From: Bacillota bacterium
GTDB lineage: Bacteria > Bacillota > Clostridia > Tissierellales > Sporanaerobacteraceae
Assembly: GCA_029779375.1 (NCBI GenBank)
Contig: JAKPAR010000326.1
Span: 1-8,462 of the forward strand
Length of the DNA stretch: 8,462 nucleotides
Direction of reading: 5' to 3'
Part shown: positions 1 to 6,542 of the stretch, in pieces
How the letters are laid out: each line of letters begins with the position of its first letter
Position numbering within the stretch: position 1 is the first letter of the stretch
Notes under the pieces: model-generated
Seen by the model: the letters and a program-made list of their open reading frames with translations, nothing else
Databases searched by the model: none
Told to the model about the DNA's origin: nothing
Translations under genes and position numbers: made by a program

Positions 1-101
1 GTGGATTAGTTGTCCTTGAAGGTGCTGGACATTATTCATATTTGGACTCATTTGGCAGATTTTCTATCATATTAGAAACCTTTTTATTGGGAGGTGAATA
101 A
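1..101 (+). CDS. Alpha/beta-hydrolase-like protein, C-terminal fragment
   Basis: The frame starting at base 3 is open from the window edge to TAA at 99-101 and encodes 32 residues. The piece GLVVLEGAGHYSYLDSFG has the look of the last strand and catalytic-histidine loop of alpha/beta-fold hydrolases (hydrophobic strand, then G-x-G-H, then an aromatic), followed by a closing helix with FSIILETFL. The start, the nucleophile elbow and the acid residue lie outside the window, so substrate and exact family cannot be named. The Shine-Dalgarno of the next gene overlaps its last codons and only three bases separate its stop from the next start, so the two are probably co-transcribed and translationally coupled. 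In Bacillus subtilis a carboxylesterase gene of this fold lies near rnr-smpB-ssrA, a loose parallel only. Confidence 0.62.
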   Translation, partial: GLVVLEGAGHYSYLDSFGRFSIILETFLLGGE

Positions 102-104
102 GAG

Positions 105-1742
105 GTGCAAATAAATATTTTATTTTCAGTTTCTATTGTTCTGTGTATTGTTGCAGTTGTATTTAGGTCAAAATTCTTCTTACATATGATGCAACTTGAA
201 GGATATAAAAATGAACAATATAAAAAATGGATGAATAGTTCTTCAAAAGTATATACAAAAAAGATGAGGAACAGTTTGATATATTTAACTATTTTGACAG
301 CAGCATATATTATAATTGCTGGATTTAACAAGAGTATATTTTTATTGTATGGATATTTGGGAGTATTTATTGCAATAATGTTGTTTACAATTGATTTTAA
401 AAAGGAAGAAGCAAAAAAAGAATTAGTATTTACTCCGAGAGCTAAAAGACTTTACGGTTCAAATTTCATTATTGTTTTTCTCATACTATTGCTTGTATAT
501 TTGATATATAAAGGAGTAGTTAGTGATAGACAGTTTTATTTGCCTATTATGCTTTATATGTTTTTTATTTTAGATTATTTTCAACCTAAAATCATGATAT
601 TGGCAAATATATTAGTTGCTCCAATTGAGAAAAAGATAAATATGTACTATTATGAAAAAGCACAAGAAAAAATAAAATCCATGAAAAATTTGAAGGTTGT
701 AGGTATAACAGGGAGTTTTGGAAAGACTAGTACAAAATTTGTCACAGCTACAATACTAGATGAAAAATATAATGTTTTAAAAACCCCTGAAAGTTTCAAT
801 ACTCCTATGGGAATCAGTAAAGTCATAAATAGCGATTTAAATGATGATGTAGAAGTATTTATTGCTGAAATGGGAGCAAGAAATATCGGAGACATAAAGG
901 AATTGGCGAAACTTACAAGTCCTAGTATTGGGGTTTTGACCTCTATAGGTCCAGCTCATTTAGAAACCTTCAAGAATATAGAAAATATAATGAAGACTAA
1001 ATATGAACTCATAGAAGAATTGCCTGCTGATGGAGTAGCTATTTTTAATTATGACAATGAATATATAAAAAAATTAGCAGATAAGACTTTTAAAGAAAAA
1101 ATACTTTATGGATTAGAAAACATAGATGAATTAGATATTTATGCTACAGATATTGAAGTTTCCAAACTTGGTTCAACATTTACTCTAAAAGACAAGGAAG
1201 GAAATGAGATAAGGTGTACGACAAAATTGTTGGGTAAGCACAATATTTACAATTTGTTAGCGGGAGCCAGCGTTGGAACGGCCTTGGGACTTTCTTTTGA
1301 AGAAATAAAAAGAGGGATTGAAAAAGTTGAACCTATACCTCATAGATTAAATATTATAGATCCAGGTACTGGCATTATAATTATAGATGATGCTTTTAAT
1401 TCGAATCCAATAGGAGCAAGGGCTGCATTAGAAGTTTTAGGTCAATTTAAAGAAGGTAAAAAAATAATTATAACTCCTGGAATGGTTGAATTGGGAGAAA
1501 GAGAAGAAGAGGCCAATAGAGAATTAGGAACTAATATAGGAAAGGTTTGTGACTATGCTATATTGGTAGGAGGAAAACGAACTAAACCAATTTATGAAGG
1601 ATTGATGGAAGTTGGTTATAGTGAGGAAAATATATTTGTTGTAGACAATTTAGATGAAGCAACTGTAGAGTTGCAAAAAATTGTTAAGCCTAAAGATGTA
1701 GTATTATTTGAAAATGACTTACCTGACAATTATGATGAGTAA
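105..1742 (+). CDS. murF: Membrane-anchored MurF-type Mur ligase
   Basis: ATP-dependent Mur ligase of the MurF type. MurF adds D-Ala-D-Ala to the UDP-MurNAc-tripeptide, the last cytoplasmic amino-acid addition in peptidoglycan precursor synthesis. The product is 545 residues, against roughly 450 for ordinary MurF. The extra part is an N-terminal region of about 190 residues with around five hydrophobic segments (near 3-20, 58-73, 78-96, 119-137 and 143-158), so the enzyme is probably membrane-bound. The ATP-binding P-loop GITGSFGKT is at 200-208, a conserved EMGARN follows, His285 sits in GPAHLETF, Lys299 is a candidate carbamylated lysine, and DDAFNSNP (428-435) matches the MurF signature DDxYNANP. 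The C-terminus ends in VLFENDLPDNYDE rather than the usual KGSR-type motif. The GTG start is chosen because GGGAGGTGA (89-97) lies just upstream. A ligase follows 23 nt downstream, which fits MurF receiving D-Ala-D-Ala. It could be a paralogue rather than the sole MurF. Confidence 0.85.
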   Translation: MQINILFSVSIVLCIVAVVFRSKFFLHMMQLEGYKNEQYKKWMNSSSKVYTKKMRNSLIYLTILTAAYIIIAGFNKSIFLLYGYLGVFIAIMLFTIDFKKEEAKKELVFTPRAKRLYGSNFIIVFLILLLVYLIYKGVVSDRQFYLPIMLYMFFILDYFQPKIMILANILVAPIEKKINMYYYEKAQEKIKSMKNLKVVGITGSFGKTSTKFVTATILDEKYNVLKTPESFNTPMGISKVINSDLNDDVEVFIAEMGARNIGDIKELAKLTSPSIGVLTSIGPAHLETFKNIENIMKTKYELIEELPADGVAIFNYDNEYIKKLADKTFKEKILYGLENIDELDIYATDIEVSKLGSTFTLKDKEGNEIRCTTKLLGKHNIYNLLAGASVGTALGLSFEEIKRGIEKVEPIPHRLNIIDPGTGIIIIDDAFNSNPIGARAALEVLGQFKEGKKIIITPGMVELGEREEEANRELGTNIGKVCDYAILVGGKRTKPIYEGLMEVGYSEENIFVVDNLDEATVELQKIVKPKDVVLFENDLPDNYDE

Positions 1743-1765
1743 TTTTCTATTTAGGAGGGAATAAA

Positions 1766-2938
1766 ATGGGAAAAAAAGTTGGTGTAATATTTGGTGGAAG
1801 AAGCGTTGAACATGAAGTATCTGTTATTACAGGTATTCAAATAATGGAAAACATAGACAGAGAAAAATATGATATAGTACCTATATATATAAATAAGGAA
1901 GGAAGATGGCTTACTGGAGATAGTCTATTTAAGTTTGAAAATTTCAAAGAAAACAATTTGAAAGATTTAAAAGAAATAGTTTTCACTCCATTTCATGATG
2001 ATCACAAATTCTATTCCCATCCAAATGAAAAGGGAGGACTTTTTAGCAATAAAAAGATTGTAGAAAATATAGATGTTATTTTTCCAGCTCTTCATGGAAC
2101 AAATGGTGAAGATGGAACTATACAAGGCTTGTTTGAGCTCATGAATATTCCATATGTAGGAGGAGGAGTACTTACTTCTAGTGTGGGAATGGATAAAATA
2201 CTTATGAAAGATGTATTTAAAGCAAATGCTCTTCCTGTAGTTGATTATATGTGGTTTTATAGATCAGAATGGGAAGAAGATAAAGAAAAAGTATTGAAAA
2301 ATATAGAAAATAAGCTAAAATATCCTCTATTTGTGAAACCAGCAAATTTAGGTTCTAGTGTGGGAATATCAAAGGCTGTTGATAGTGAGAGTTTGGATAG
2401 AGCAATAGAGGTAGCTATTAGATATGATAGAAAGATAATCATAGAAAAAGCTGTAGAAAATCCAAGAGAAATAAACTGTGCAGTTATGGGTTACGACAAC
2501 AAATTAATGGTTTCGCTATGTGAAGAACCTCTTGGATTTAATGAACTTCTTTCATATGAAGATAAATATGTAAAGAGCAATATGAAAGGGGCAAAAGGAG
2601 AGAGAAGAAGAATTCCTGCTGATATAGGAGAAGCTAAAACAAAAGAGATAGAAGAAATAGCAATGAAGGCTTTTCATTCTATAGATGGAAGAGGAAATGC
2701 AAGAATAGACTTTCTACTAGATGAAGAAAACAATGTCTATATAAATGAAATAAATACTATGCCAGGTTCTATTGCCTATTATCTATGGGAAGGAAAAGGC
2801 ATATCTTTCAAAGAGTTGGTAAATAGGATGATTGATATTGGACTTAAAGCTCATGAAGATAAAAATAAAAACATGTATTCCTATGATGTAGATCTTTTCA
2901 ATAAGATCCAATTTGGAGGTAAAGCTAGAAAAATGTAA
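1766..2938 (+). CDS. ddl: D-alanine--D-alanine ligase
   Basis: Cytoplasmic ATP-grasp ligase that joins two D-alanines to make the dipeptide used by MurF, encoded just upstream. It has 390 residues, within the range of the family. GVIFGGRSVEHEVSV at the N-terminus carries Glu15, the equivalent of the catalytic Glu of E. coli DdlB. FPALHGTNGEDGTIQG and VGMDK are family signatures, FVKPANLGSSVG is the ATP-grasp lysine and glycine-rich loop, and the metal ligands are Asp315, Glu328 and Asn330 in ARIDFLL and INEINTMPG. The omega-loop reads SYEDKY with Tyr264 kept. That tyrosine is typical of D-Ala-D-Ala ligases, and its replacement marks D-lactate-incorporating resistance ligases, so an ordinary D-Ala-D-Ala product is inferred. 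The start is supported by AGGAGGG at 1753-1759. A terminator overlaps the stop codon and closes the operon. Confidence 0.95.
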   Translation: MGKKVGVIFGGRSVEHEVSVITGIQIMENIDREKYDIVPIYINKEGRWLTGDSLFKFENFKENNLKDLKEIVFTPFHDDHKFYSHPNEKGGLFSNKKIVENIDVIFPALHGTNGEDGTIQGLFELMNIPYVGGGVLTSSVGMDKILMKDVFKANALPVVDYMWFYRSEWEEDKEKVLKNIENKLKYPLFVKPANLGSSVGISKAVDSESLDRAIEVAIRYDRKIIIEKAVENPREINCAVMGYDNKLMVSLCEEPLGFNELLSYEDKYVKSNMKGAKGERRRIPADIGEAKTKEIEEIAMKAFHSIDGRGNARIDFLLDEENNVYINEINTMPGSIAYYLWEGKGISFKELVNRMIDIGLKAHEDKNKNMYSYDVDLFNKIQFGGKARKM

Positions 2939-2965
2939 GATATTTTATATATCTTACATTTTTTT
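2931..2965 (+). terminator. Intrinsic terminator after ddl
   Basis: A perfect 13-bp stem (2931-2943 with 2949-2961) encloses a 5-nt loop, and a run of seven T (2959-2965) forms and follows the 3' base. The 5' arm contains the ddl stop codon. The stem is AT-rich but long, so it should end the hydrolase-murF-ddl transcript. Confidence 0.85.
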
Positions 2966-2976
2966 CACGATGAGGG

Positions 2977-3023
2977 TTAAGAATATGGCTTAAGGGTAAA
3001 ATATAAGTAGATTTATCTACAAT
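2977..3023 (+). promoter_or_regulatory. Possible sigma-A promoter region of rnr
   Basis: After the ddl terminator, rnr needs its own promoter. Candidate -10 boxes are TAAAAT (2997-3002), TATAAG (3002-3007) and TACAAT (3018-3023). The only -35-like element is TTAAGA (2977-2982), which is 14 or 19 nt from the first two boxes, so none is a textbook pair. A short palindrome, GTAGATTTATCTAC (3007-3020), overlaps the region and could be a small hairpin or operator. Confidence 0.25.
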
Positions 3024-3044
3024 AGAAAAGGTGGAGGAGAATTT

Positions 3045-5156
3045 ATGAGTGTTAGAGAAAACATTGTATTGTTCATGGAAGAAAAACTATATAAGCCTAT
3101 GACAAGAGAAGAGTTGGCTAAATCTTTTGAAATAGATAAAAAAGATATGAAAGATTTTTTTGAAATTCTAGACAGTATGGAAAAAGAAGGAGCTATAATT
3201 AAGACTAGAAATGATTTATATGGACTTCCTGAAAAGATGAATTTAGTAGTTGGAGTATTAGAAGGTAATGAGAGAGGCTATGGCTTTGTCATTCCAGATG
3301 ATAAAGAAAAGGCAGATATATATATATCTGCAGAAGATATGAATGGAGCCCTTCATGGAGACAAAGTTATAGCTAGAATACTGAAAAAGGGAGAAAATGG
3401 GAAAAGAGAAGAAGGAGAAATTTTAAGGGTACTTTCAAGGGCCAATGAGACTATTGTGGGAACATTTGAACATAACAAGAATTTTGGTTTTGTACTTCCT
3501 GACGATTCTAAAATAAGCATGGATGTATTTGTATCTAAAGCAGATATGAATGGAGCAAAGAACAATCAAAAAGTAGTAGTAGAAATAACTAGATGGCCTG
3601 AAAAAAGAAGAAATCCTGAAGGGAAAATTGTTGAAATATTGGGATATATAGATGAAAAAGGAACTGATATACTTTCTGTAATCAAACAATTCAAATTGCC
3701 AGAACAATTTCCAAACAAGGTATTAGATCAGGCAGATAGACTAGAGGATAGTGTATCTAACGAGGAAATAAAAAAAAGAGTAGACTTAAGAGATATGACT
3801 ATTTTTACTATAGACGGTGCAGATGCAAAGGATTTTGACGATGCTGTTTCTATAGAAAAATTAGATAATGGAAATTTCAAACTAGGAGTACATATTGCAG
3901 ATGTATCTCACTATGTAAAAGAAAATTCTATTATTGATAAGGAAGCATTGAAAAGAGGTACCAGTGTTTATTTATTAGATAGAGTTATACCGATGCTACC
4001 TGAAAAGCTTTCCAATGGAATTTGCAGTTTAAATCCCAATGTTCCAAGGCTTACATTATCTGTTTTCATGGAAATTGATAAAAATGGTAAAGTAGTTAAT
4101 CATGAAATAGTAGAAAGTGTTATTGAAAGTAAGGAAAGACTTGTATATGATGATATATCAGATTTGTTGGAAAAAGATGATGAAAAGTTGAAAGAAAGAT
4201 ATGCTCATATATATGATGATTTAAAACTCATGGAAGAGCTATGTCACATATTGAATGAAAAGAGGGAAAGGAGAGGTAGTTTAGATTTTGATTTTCCTGA
4301 AACTAAAATAATACTTGATGACAGGGGCATTCCTATTGAAATAAGAGCAGAAGAAAGGCGAATTGCAAATAGGATGATTGAAGAATTCATGCTTGTATGC
4401 AATGAGACAGTTGCAGAATATATGTATTGGTCTCAAGTCCCATTTATATATAGAATTCATGAAGACCCTGATATAGAAAAAATAAATCAGTTCAATAAAT
4501 TTATTCACAATTTTGGATACAATCTGAAAGGTTCACAAGAAGTCCATCCAAAAGAACTTCAATCTCTTATGAATAAAATGAAAGGTAAGAAAGAAGAAAG
4601 CCTTATAAACACTCTTATGTTGAGATCGCTTAAAAAAGCAAGATATAGTAGTGAAGTGGCTGGGCATTTTGGATTGGCAGCTAAATACTATTGCCATTTC
4701 ACATCCCCTATAAGAAGATACCCAGACCTTCAAATTCACAGAATAATAAAGAGCTACATAAAAGGAAAATTAGCTCCAGACAAAATGGATGTATTGGAAA
4801 ATAGACTTGCCTATGTAGCAGATATATCATCAACCAATGAGAGAATTGCAGAAGAAGCTGAAAGAGCAGTAGAGGATTTGAAGAAAGCAGAATACATGAA
4901 AGAAAGAGTAGGAAATGTGTATGAAGGTATGGTCTGTTCATTGACTCATTTTGGAATGTTTGTTCAGCTTGACAATACCATAGAGGGTCTTGTACATTTC
5001 AGCAATATGACTGATGACTATTATTTTTATGATGAAGAAAAATACTATATCGTGGGAGAATCGAGCAAAAAACAATATAGAATTGGAGATATGGTGAATA
5101 TAAAAGTAATAGGAGCAGATGTGCTAAAGGGAACTATTGACTTCATGCTTGTCTAA
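3045..5156 (+). CDS. rnr: Ribonuclease R, 3'-5' exoribonuclease
   Basis: Processive 3'-5' exoribonuclease of the RNase II/RNB family, able to digest structured RNA; it works in RNA turnover and in removing non-stop mRNA during trans-translation. The product has 703 residues. The order is an N-terminal winged-helix-like domain (about 1-65), two cold-shock-type OB folds (about 68-125 and 138-200; both contain GYGFV/NFGFV-type RNP motifs), the RNB catalytic domain (about 245-575) and a C-terminal S1 domain (about 620-703). The active-site aspartates are Asp257, Asp263, Asp265 and Asp266 in IDGADAKDFDDA, with the same spacing as E. coli Asp272/278/280/281. GHFGLAAKYYCHFTSPIRRYPDL is the conserved late RNB motif. 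The chain stops at the end of the S1 fold and lacks the lysine-rich tail of many homologues. GGAGGAG (3033-3039) supports the ATG. It lies upstream of smpB and ssrA, its functional partners. Confidence 0.96.
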   Translation: MSVRENIVLFMEEKLYKPMTREELAKSFEIDKKDMKDFFEILDSMEKEGAIIKTRNDLYGLPEKMNLVVGVLEGNERGYGFVIPDDKEKADIYISAEDMNGALHGDKVIARILKKGENGKREEGEILRVLSRANETIVGTFEHNKNFGFVLPDDSKISMDVFVSKADMNGAKNNQKVVVEITRWPEKRRNPEGKIVEILGYIDEKGTDILSVIKQFKLPEQFPNKVLDQADRLEDSVSNEEIKKRVDLRDMTIFTIDGADAKDFDDAVSIEKLDNGNFKLGVHIADVSHYVKENSIIDKEALKRGTSVYLLDRVIPMLPEKLSNGICSLNPNVPRLTLSVFMEIDKNGKVVNHEIVESVIESKERLVYDDISDLLEKDDEKLKERYAHIYDDLKLMEELCHILNEKRERRGSLDFDFPETKIILDDRGIPIEIRAEERRIANRMIEEFMLVCNETVAEYMYWSQVPFIYRIHEDPDIEKINQFNKFIHNFGYNLKGSQEVHPKELQSLMNKMKGKKEESLINTLMLRSLKKARYSSEVAGHFGLAAKYYCHFTSPIRRYPDLQIHRIIKSYIKGKLAPDKMDVLENRLAYVADISSTNERIAEEAERAVEDLKKAEYMKERVGNVYEGMVCSLTHFGMFVQLDNTIEGLVHFSNMTDDYYFYDEEKYYIVGESSKKQYRIGDMVNIKVIGADVLKGTIDFMLV

Positions 5157-5205
5157 AAAAAAGAGCCATTCAAGATAGGATTTCTATTTTGATATGCTCT
5201 TTTTT
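5157..5205 (+). terminator. Intrinsic terminator after rnr
   Basis: AAAAAAGAGC (5157-5166) pairs perfectly with GCTCTTTTTT (5196-5205), starting at the base after the rnr stop. An inner helix, CAAGATAG (5171-5178) with CTATTTTG (5184-5191) containing one G-U pair, extends the hairpin. The A-run on one side and T-run on the other could let it act on either strand. It separates rnr from smpB. Confidence 0.85.
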
Positions 5206-5331
5206 ACTAGTTCTTGAATTAACTGTTTTGCTAAATCCATATTATTATGTTTAAGGTTATATAGTATTAGATTTAAGAATAGGCTCAAATTTTCATCTAT
5301 GTGTTAAATTTTGGATTATAGCAAGGAGTTA

Positions 5332-5360
5332 TTGACATAGTGGAAAAAATTTGATAAACT
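5332..5360 (+). promoter_or_regulatory. Sigma-A promoter of smpB (and perhaps ssrA)
   Basis: A perfect -35 box TTGACA (5332-5337) is followed by a 17-nt spacer and TAAACT (5355-5360, four of six matches to TATAAT). Transcription should begin near 5367, which is downstream of an ATG at 5363 and upstream of the preferred smpB ATG at 5396. The 126 bases between the rnr terminator and this promoter show nothing else I can support. Confidence 0.7.
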
Positions 5361-5395
5361 AAATGATAGACTCAAAAAGTAATGTGGTGATTGTT

Positions 5396-5857
5396 ATGAC
5401 TAATGAAAATGTTAAAATAGTGGCTACCAATAGAAAAGCAAGACACGAATACTTTGTAGAAGATACTATAGAAGCAGGTATAGTTCTCACTGGAACAGAG
5501 GTCAAATCTATAAGAAAAGGCAGATGCAATATCAAGGATAGCTATGTTCTTATTGAAAATGGAGAAGCTTATATTTACAATATGCATATAAGCCCTTATG
5601 AGCAAGGAAATATATATAATCAAGATCCTCTTAGAACTAGAAAACTTCTTCTTCATAAGAGGGAAATTGGGAAATTGGCAGGATTTATTTCACAAAAAGG
5701 GTATGCATTGATTCCATTGACAGTTTATATAAAGGATGGATTAGTTAAAATTGAACTTTCTATTGCCAAGGGCAAGAAATTGTATGACAAGAGAGAAGAT
5801 ATTGCAAAAAAAGAAGTTGAAAGAAAAATTCAAAGACAAGTAAAAGAAAGATATTAA
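5396..5857 (+). CDS. smpB: SsrA-binding protein SmpB
   Basis: Small RNA-binding protein that partners tmRNA in trans-translation: it binds the tRNA-like domain and mimics a codon-anticodon helix in the empty A site of a stalled ribosome. From the chosen ATG the protein has 153 residues, the usual family size. Conserved blocks are the N-terminal [23 protein letters not shown] (the OB-fold signature), [21 protein letters not shown] and the C-terminal [12 protein letters not shown] basic tail ([16 protein letters not shown]) corresponds to the helix that enters the mRNA channel. An in-frame ATG at 5363 would add 11 residues, but it lies upstream of the predicted transcription start and has no nearby Shine-Dalgarno. 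The chosen ATG follows a modest GGTGA at 5387-5391. tmRNA begins 9 nt after the stop, giving the common smpB-ssrA pairing. Confidence 0.95.
   Translation: MTNENVKIVATNRKARHEYFVEDTIEAGIVLTGTEVKSIRKGRCNIKDSYVLIENGEAYIYNMHISPYEQGNIYNQDPLRTRKLLLHKREIGKLAGFISQKGYALIPLTVYIKDGLVKIELSIAKGKKLYDKREDIAKKEVERKIQRQVKERY
5829..5857 (+). promoter_or_regulatory. Possible tmRNA promoter inside the end of smpB
   Basis: TTCAAA (5829-5834), a 17-nt spacer and TATTAA (5852-5857) each match the sigma-A boxes at four of six positions. They would place the start near 5864, just before the mature tmRNA 5' end at 5867. This would let tmRNA be made in large amounts independently of smpB mRNA. Both boxes lie in AT-rich coding sequence, so the match is only suggestive. 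Confidence 0.35.
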
Positions 5858-5866
5858 TTAATCAAT

Positions 5867-6216
5867 GGGGGCGAATTTGGTTTCGACGGGGACGTGGAGT
5901 AAAGAGCAGCGAGTCGTTGTCGCCAAGCAACGTTAAAAGTGGCAACTAAAATTAAACGCAGACGATAATTACGCATTAGCTGCCTAGTCAGGTAGCCGTC
6001 CTGCTTGAGAATCCCACGACTCAAGATAGGGCGTCAATTTAGTGGGGACCCGAGCCCTACAAAGCTTTGAGTAGGGAACGGAAATCATGAAGCTACTGAA
6101 GCTTGAACCCTGTCAGTAGGGGTCAAGTGGAGGGAATGAAAAAATACTGACTGCACTCGGAGAAGCTCTTTACAAAGCGTTTTCGGACGTGGGTTCGACA
6201 CCCACCGCCTCCACCA
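5867..6216 (+). ncRNA. ssrA: Transfer-messenger RNA (tmRNA)
   Basis: A 350-nt one-piece tmRNA that rescues ribosomes stalled on broken mRNA and adds a degradation tag. The 5' end GGGGGCG (5867-5873) pairs with CGCCTCC (6206-6212) to form the seven-pair acceptor stem (one G-U), followed by A and an encoded CCA. The conserved 5' block AATTTGGTTTCGACGGGGAC forms the D-like region, and the T arm is GTGGG-TTCGACA-CCCAC at the 3' end. The tag frame starts at 5958 and ends at TAG 5985-5987. The stretch between the tag and the T arm carries several GC-rich complementary segments, as expected for the pseudoknots. Alanine charging is expected from the family. It lies directly after its partner smpB and ends before a terminator. 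Confidence 0.97.
5958..5987 (+). other. tmRNA-encoded proteolysis tag ADDNYALAA
   Basis: The resume codon GCA (5958-5960) opens a nine-codon frame, ADDNYALAA, closed by TAG. With the alanine delivered by the charged tmRNA, the full tag would be ten residues, one shorter than the E. coli tag. The YALAA end matches the usual recognition end for ClpXP-type proteases. The short ADDN-type head resembles clostridial tags and supports the taxonomic guess. Confidence 0.9.
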
Positions 6217-6243
6217 TACATAAACTAAATATTGATACAATAG

Positions 6244-6277
6244 AAACTCCTTGATTTCAAGGGGTTTTGTTGTTTTT
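6244..6277 (+). terminator. Intrinsic terminator after tmRNA
   Basis: AAACTCCTTG (6244-6253) pairs with CAAGGGGTTT (6258-6267) in ten pairs (one G-U) around a 4-nt loop, followed by a T-rich tail broken by two G (6265-6277). It sits 28 nt after the mature tmRNA 3' end, so the precursor would need 3' trimming to expose CCA. Confidence 0.85.
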
Positions 6278-6308
6278 GGGGATGAATATAAGATGGATTT
6301 TCTATATT

Positions 6309-6346
6309 TGCACACAGTAATGCTAAATTATGCACACGGGTGTGCA
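6309..6346 (+). repeat. Palindrome with an extra upstream half-site, candidate operator
   Basis: TGCACA-CGGG-TGTGCA (6331-6346) is a perfect 6-bp inverted repeat. A direct copy of its left half, TGCACAC, lies at 6309-6315, 22 nt upstream start to start (two helical turns). This GC-richer motif stands out in AT-rich DNA 40-75 bp upstream of the first sigma-D-like promoter, where an activator or repressor could bind. No known regulator consensus is recognised. Confidence 0.4.
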
Positions 6347-6383
6347 GTTTGTTGTTGTTATAAAAATAAATTCACAAAAACTC

Positions 6384-6411
6384 TAAACTTTTATAATTGC
6401 CTTGACGATAT
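6384..6411 (+). promoter_or_regulatory. Sigma-D (FliA-type) promoter, distal to csrA
   Basis: TAAA (6384-6387), a 16-nt spacer and GACGATAT (6404-6411) match the flagellar sigma consensus TAAA-N15-GCCGATAA closely (four of four at -35, and seven of eight against the GCCGATAT form of the -10). The start would be near 6418, giving a leader of about 125 nt before csrA that begins with the 6422-6448 hairpin. Flagellin-associated genes are classic sigma-D targets. Confidence 0.6.
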
Positions 6412-6421
6412 ATGTATTGTA

Positions 6422-6448
6422 GGGGATGGGAAATAGCATTCCATCTCC
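6422..6448 (+). other. Hairpin at the predicted 5' end of the csrA leader
   Basis: GGGGATGG (6422-6429) pairs with CCATCTCC (6441-6448), eight pairs with one G-U, around an 11-nt region. It lies within a few bases of the predicted start from the distal sigma-D promoter, so it could protect the 5' end of the message. It lacks a good T-run, so it is not called a terminator. GGA is present in its 5' arm, which could matter for CsrA autoregulation, though it is paired rather than looped. Confidence 0.4.
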
Positions 6449-6452
6449 TTTA

Positions 6453-6505
6453 ACAAAGATAAATAAAAATATTTCAAAAAGTATTAATCTTTTATTTATC
6501 TTTGT
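6453..6505 (+). repeat. Perfect 16-bp inverted repeat upstream of csrA
   Basis: ACAAAGATAAATAAAA (6453-6468) is exactly repeated in inverted form at 6490-6505 around a 21-nt loop. The right arm runs into the -10 element of the proximal sigma-D-like promoter. As RNA from the distal promoter it would form a long A-U-rich hairpin; as DNA it could bind a dimer. Its function is unknown. Confidence 0.7.
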
Positions 6506-6511
6506 CGATAT
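6485..6511 (+). promoter_or_regulatory. Second sigma-D-like promoter, proximal to csrA
   Basis: TAAT (6485-6488), exactly 15 nt, then GTCGATAT (6504-6511) again gives seven of eight matches at the -10 (GCCGATAT form) and three of four at the -35. Its -10 begins exactly 100 nt after that of the distal promoter. The start would be near 6518, leaving a leader of about 25 nt that contains the csrA ribosome binding site. Confidence 0.5.
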
Positions 6512-6542
6512 ATATAATAAGACAAATCAAGGAGGAGATTAT

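Larger units (their letters stand above)
6217..6542 (+). other. Gene-free regulatory stretch between ssrA and csrA
   Basis: No reading frame here has both a ribosome binding site and protein-like content. The stretch holds the tmRNA terminator (6244-6277), a palindrome with an extra half-site (6309-6346), two sigma-D-like promoters (6384-6411 and 6485-6511), a hairpin (6422-6448), a perfect 16-bp inverted repeat (6453-6505) and the csrA ribosome binding site (about 6530-6538). It most likely controls csrA and flagellin expression. No fliW is present, although fliW often precedes csrA in Firmicutes. Confidence 0.6.

Noticed and set aside
5184..5240. 18-residue minus-strand peptide frame (MDLAKQLIQELV...)
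   Set aside because: The sequence looks helical, but there is no ribosome binding site and half of it is the rnr terminator hairpin; too short to support.
5363..5395. Upstream ATG that would lengthen SmpB by 11 residues
   Set aside because: It lies before the predicted transcription start near 5367, overlaps promoter DNA, has no close Shine-Dalgarno, and the extra residues do not match the family.
6150..6216. Ordinary tRNA gene ending in CCA
   Set aside because: The T arm and acceptor 3' strand pair with a 5' end about 350 nt away, and the 5' block and tag frame show that this is tmRNA.
6251..6436. 61-codon + strand open frame in the ssrA-csrA gap
   Set aside because: It overlaps the tmRNA terminator and the sigma-D promoter, has no ribosome binding site and no protein-like pattern.
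6426..6542. 39-residue N-terminal extension of CsrA from an ATG at 6426
   Set aside because: CsrA begins exactly at MLVL and has an ideal ribosome binding site there; the extension is AT-rich noise covering promoter and repeat elements.
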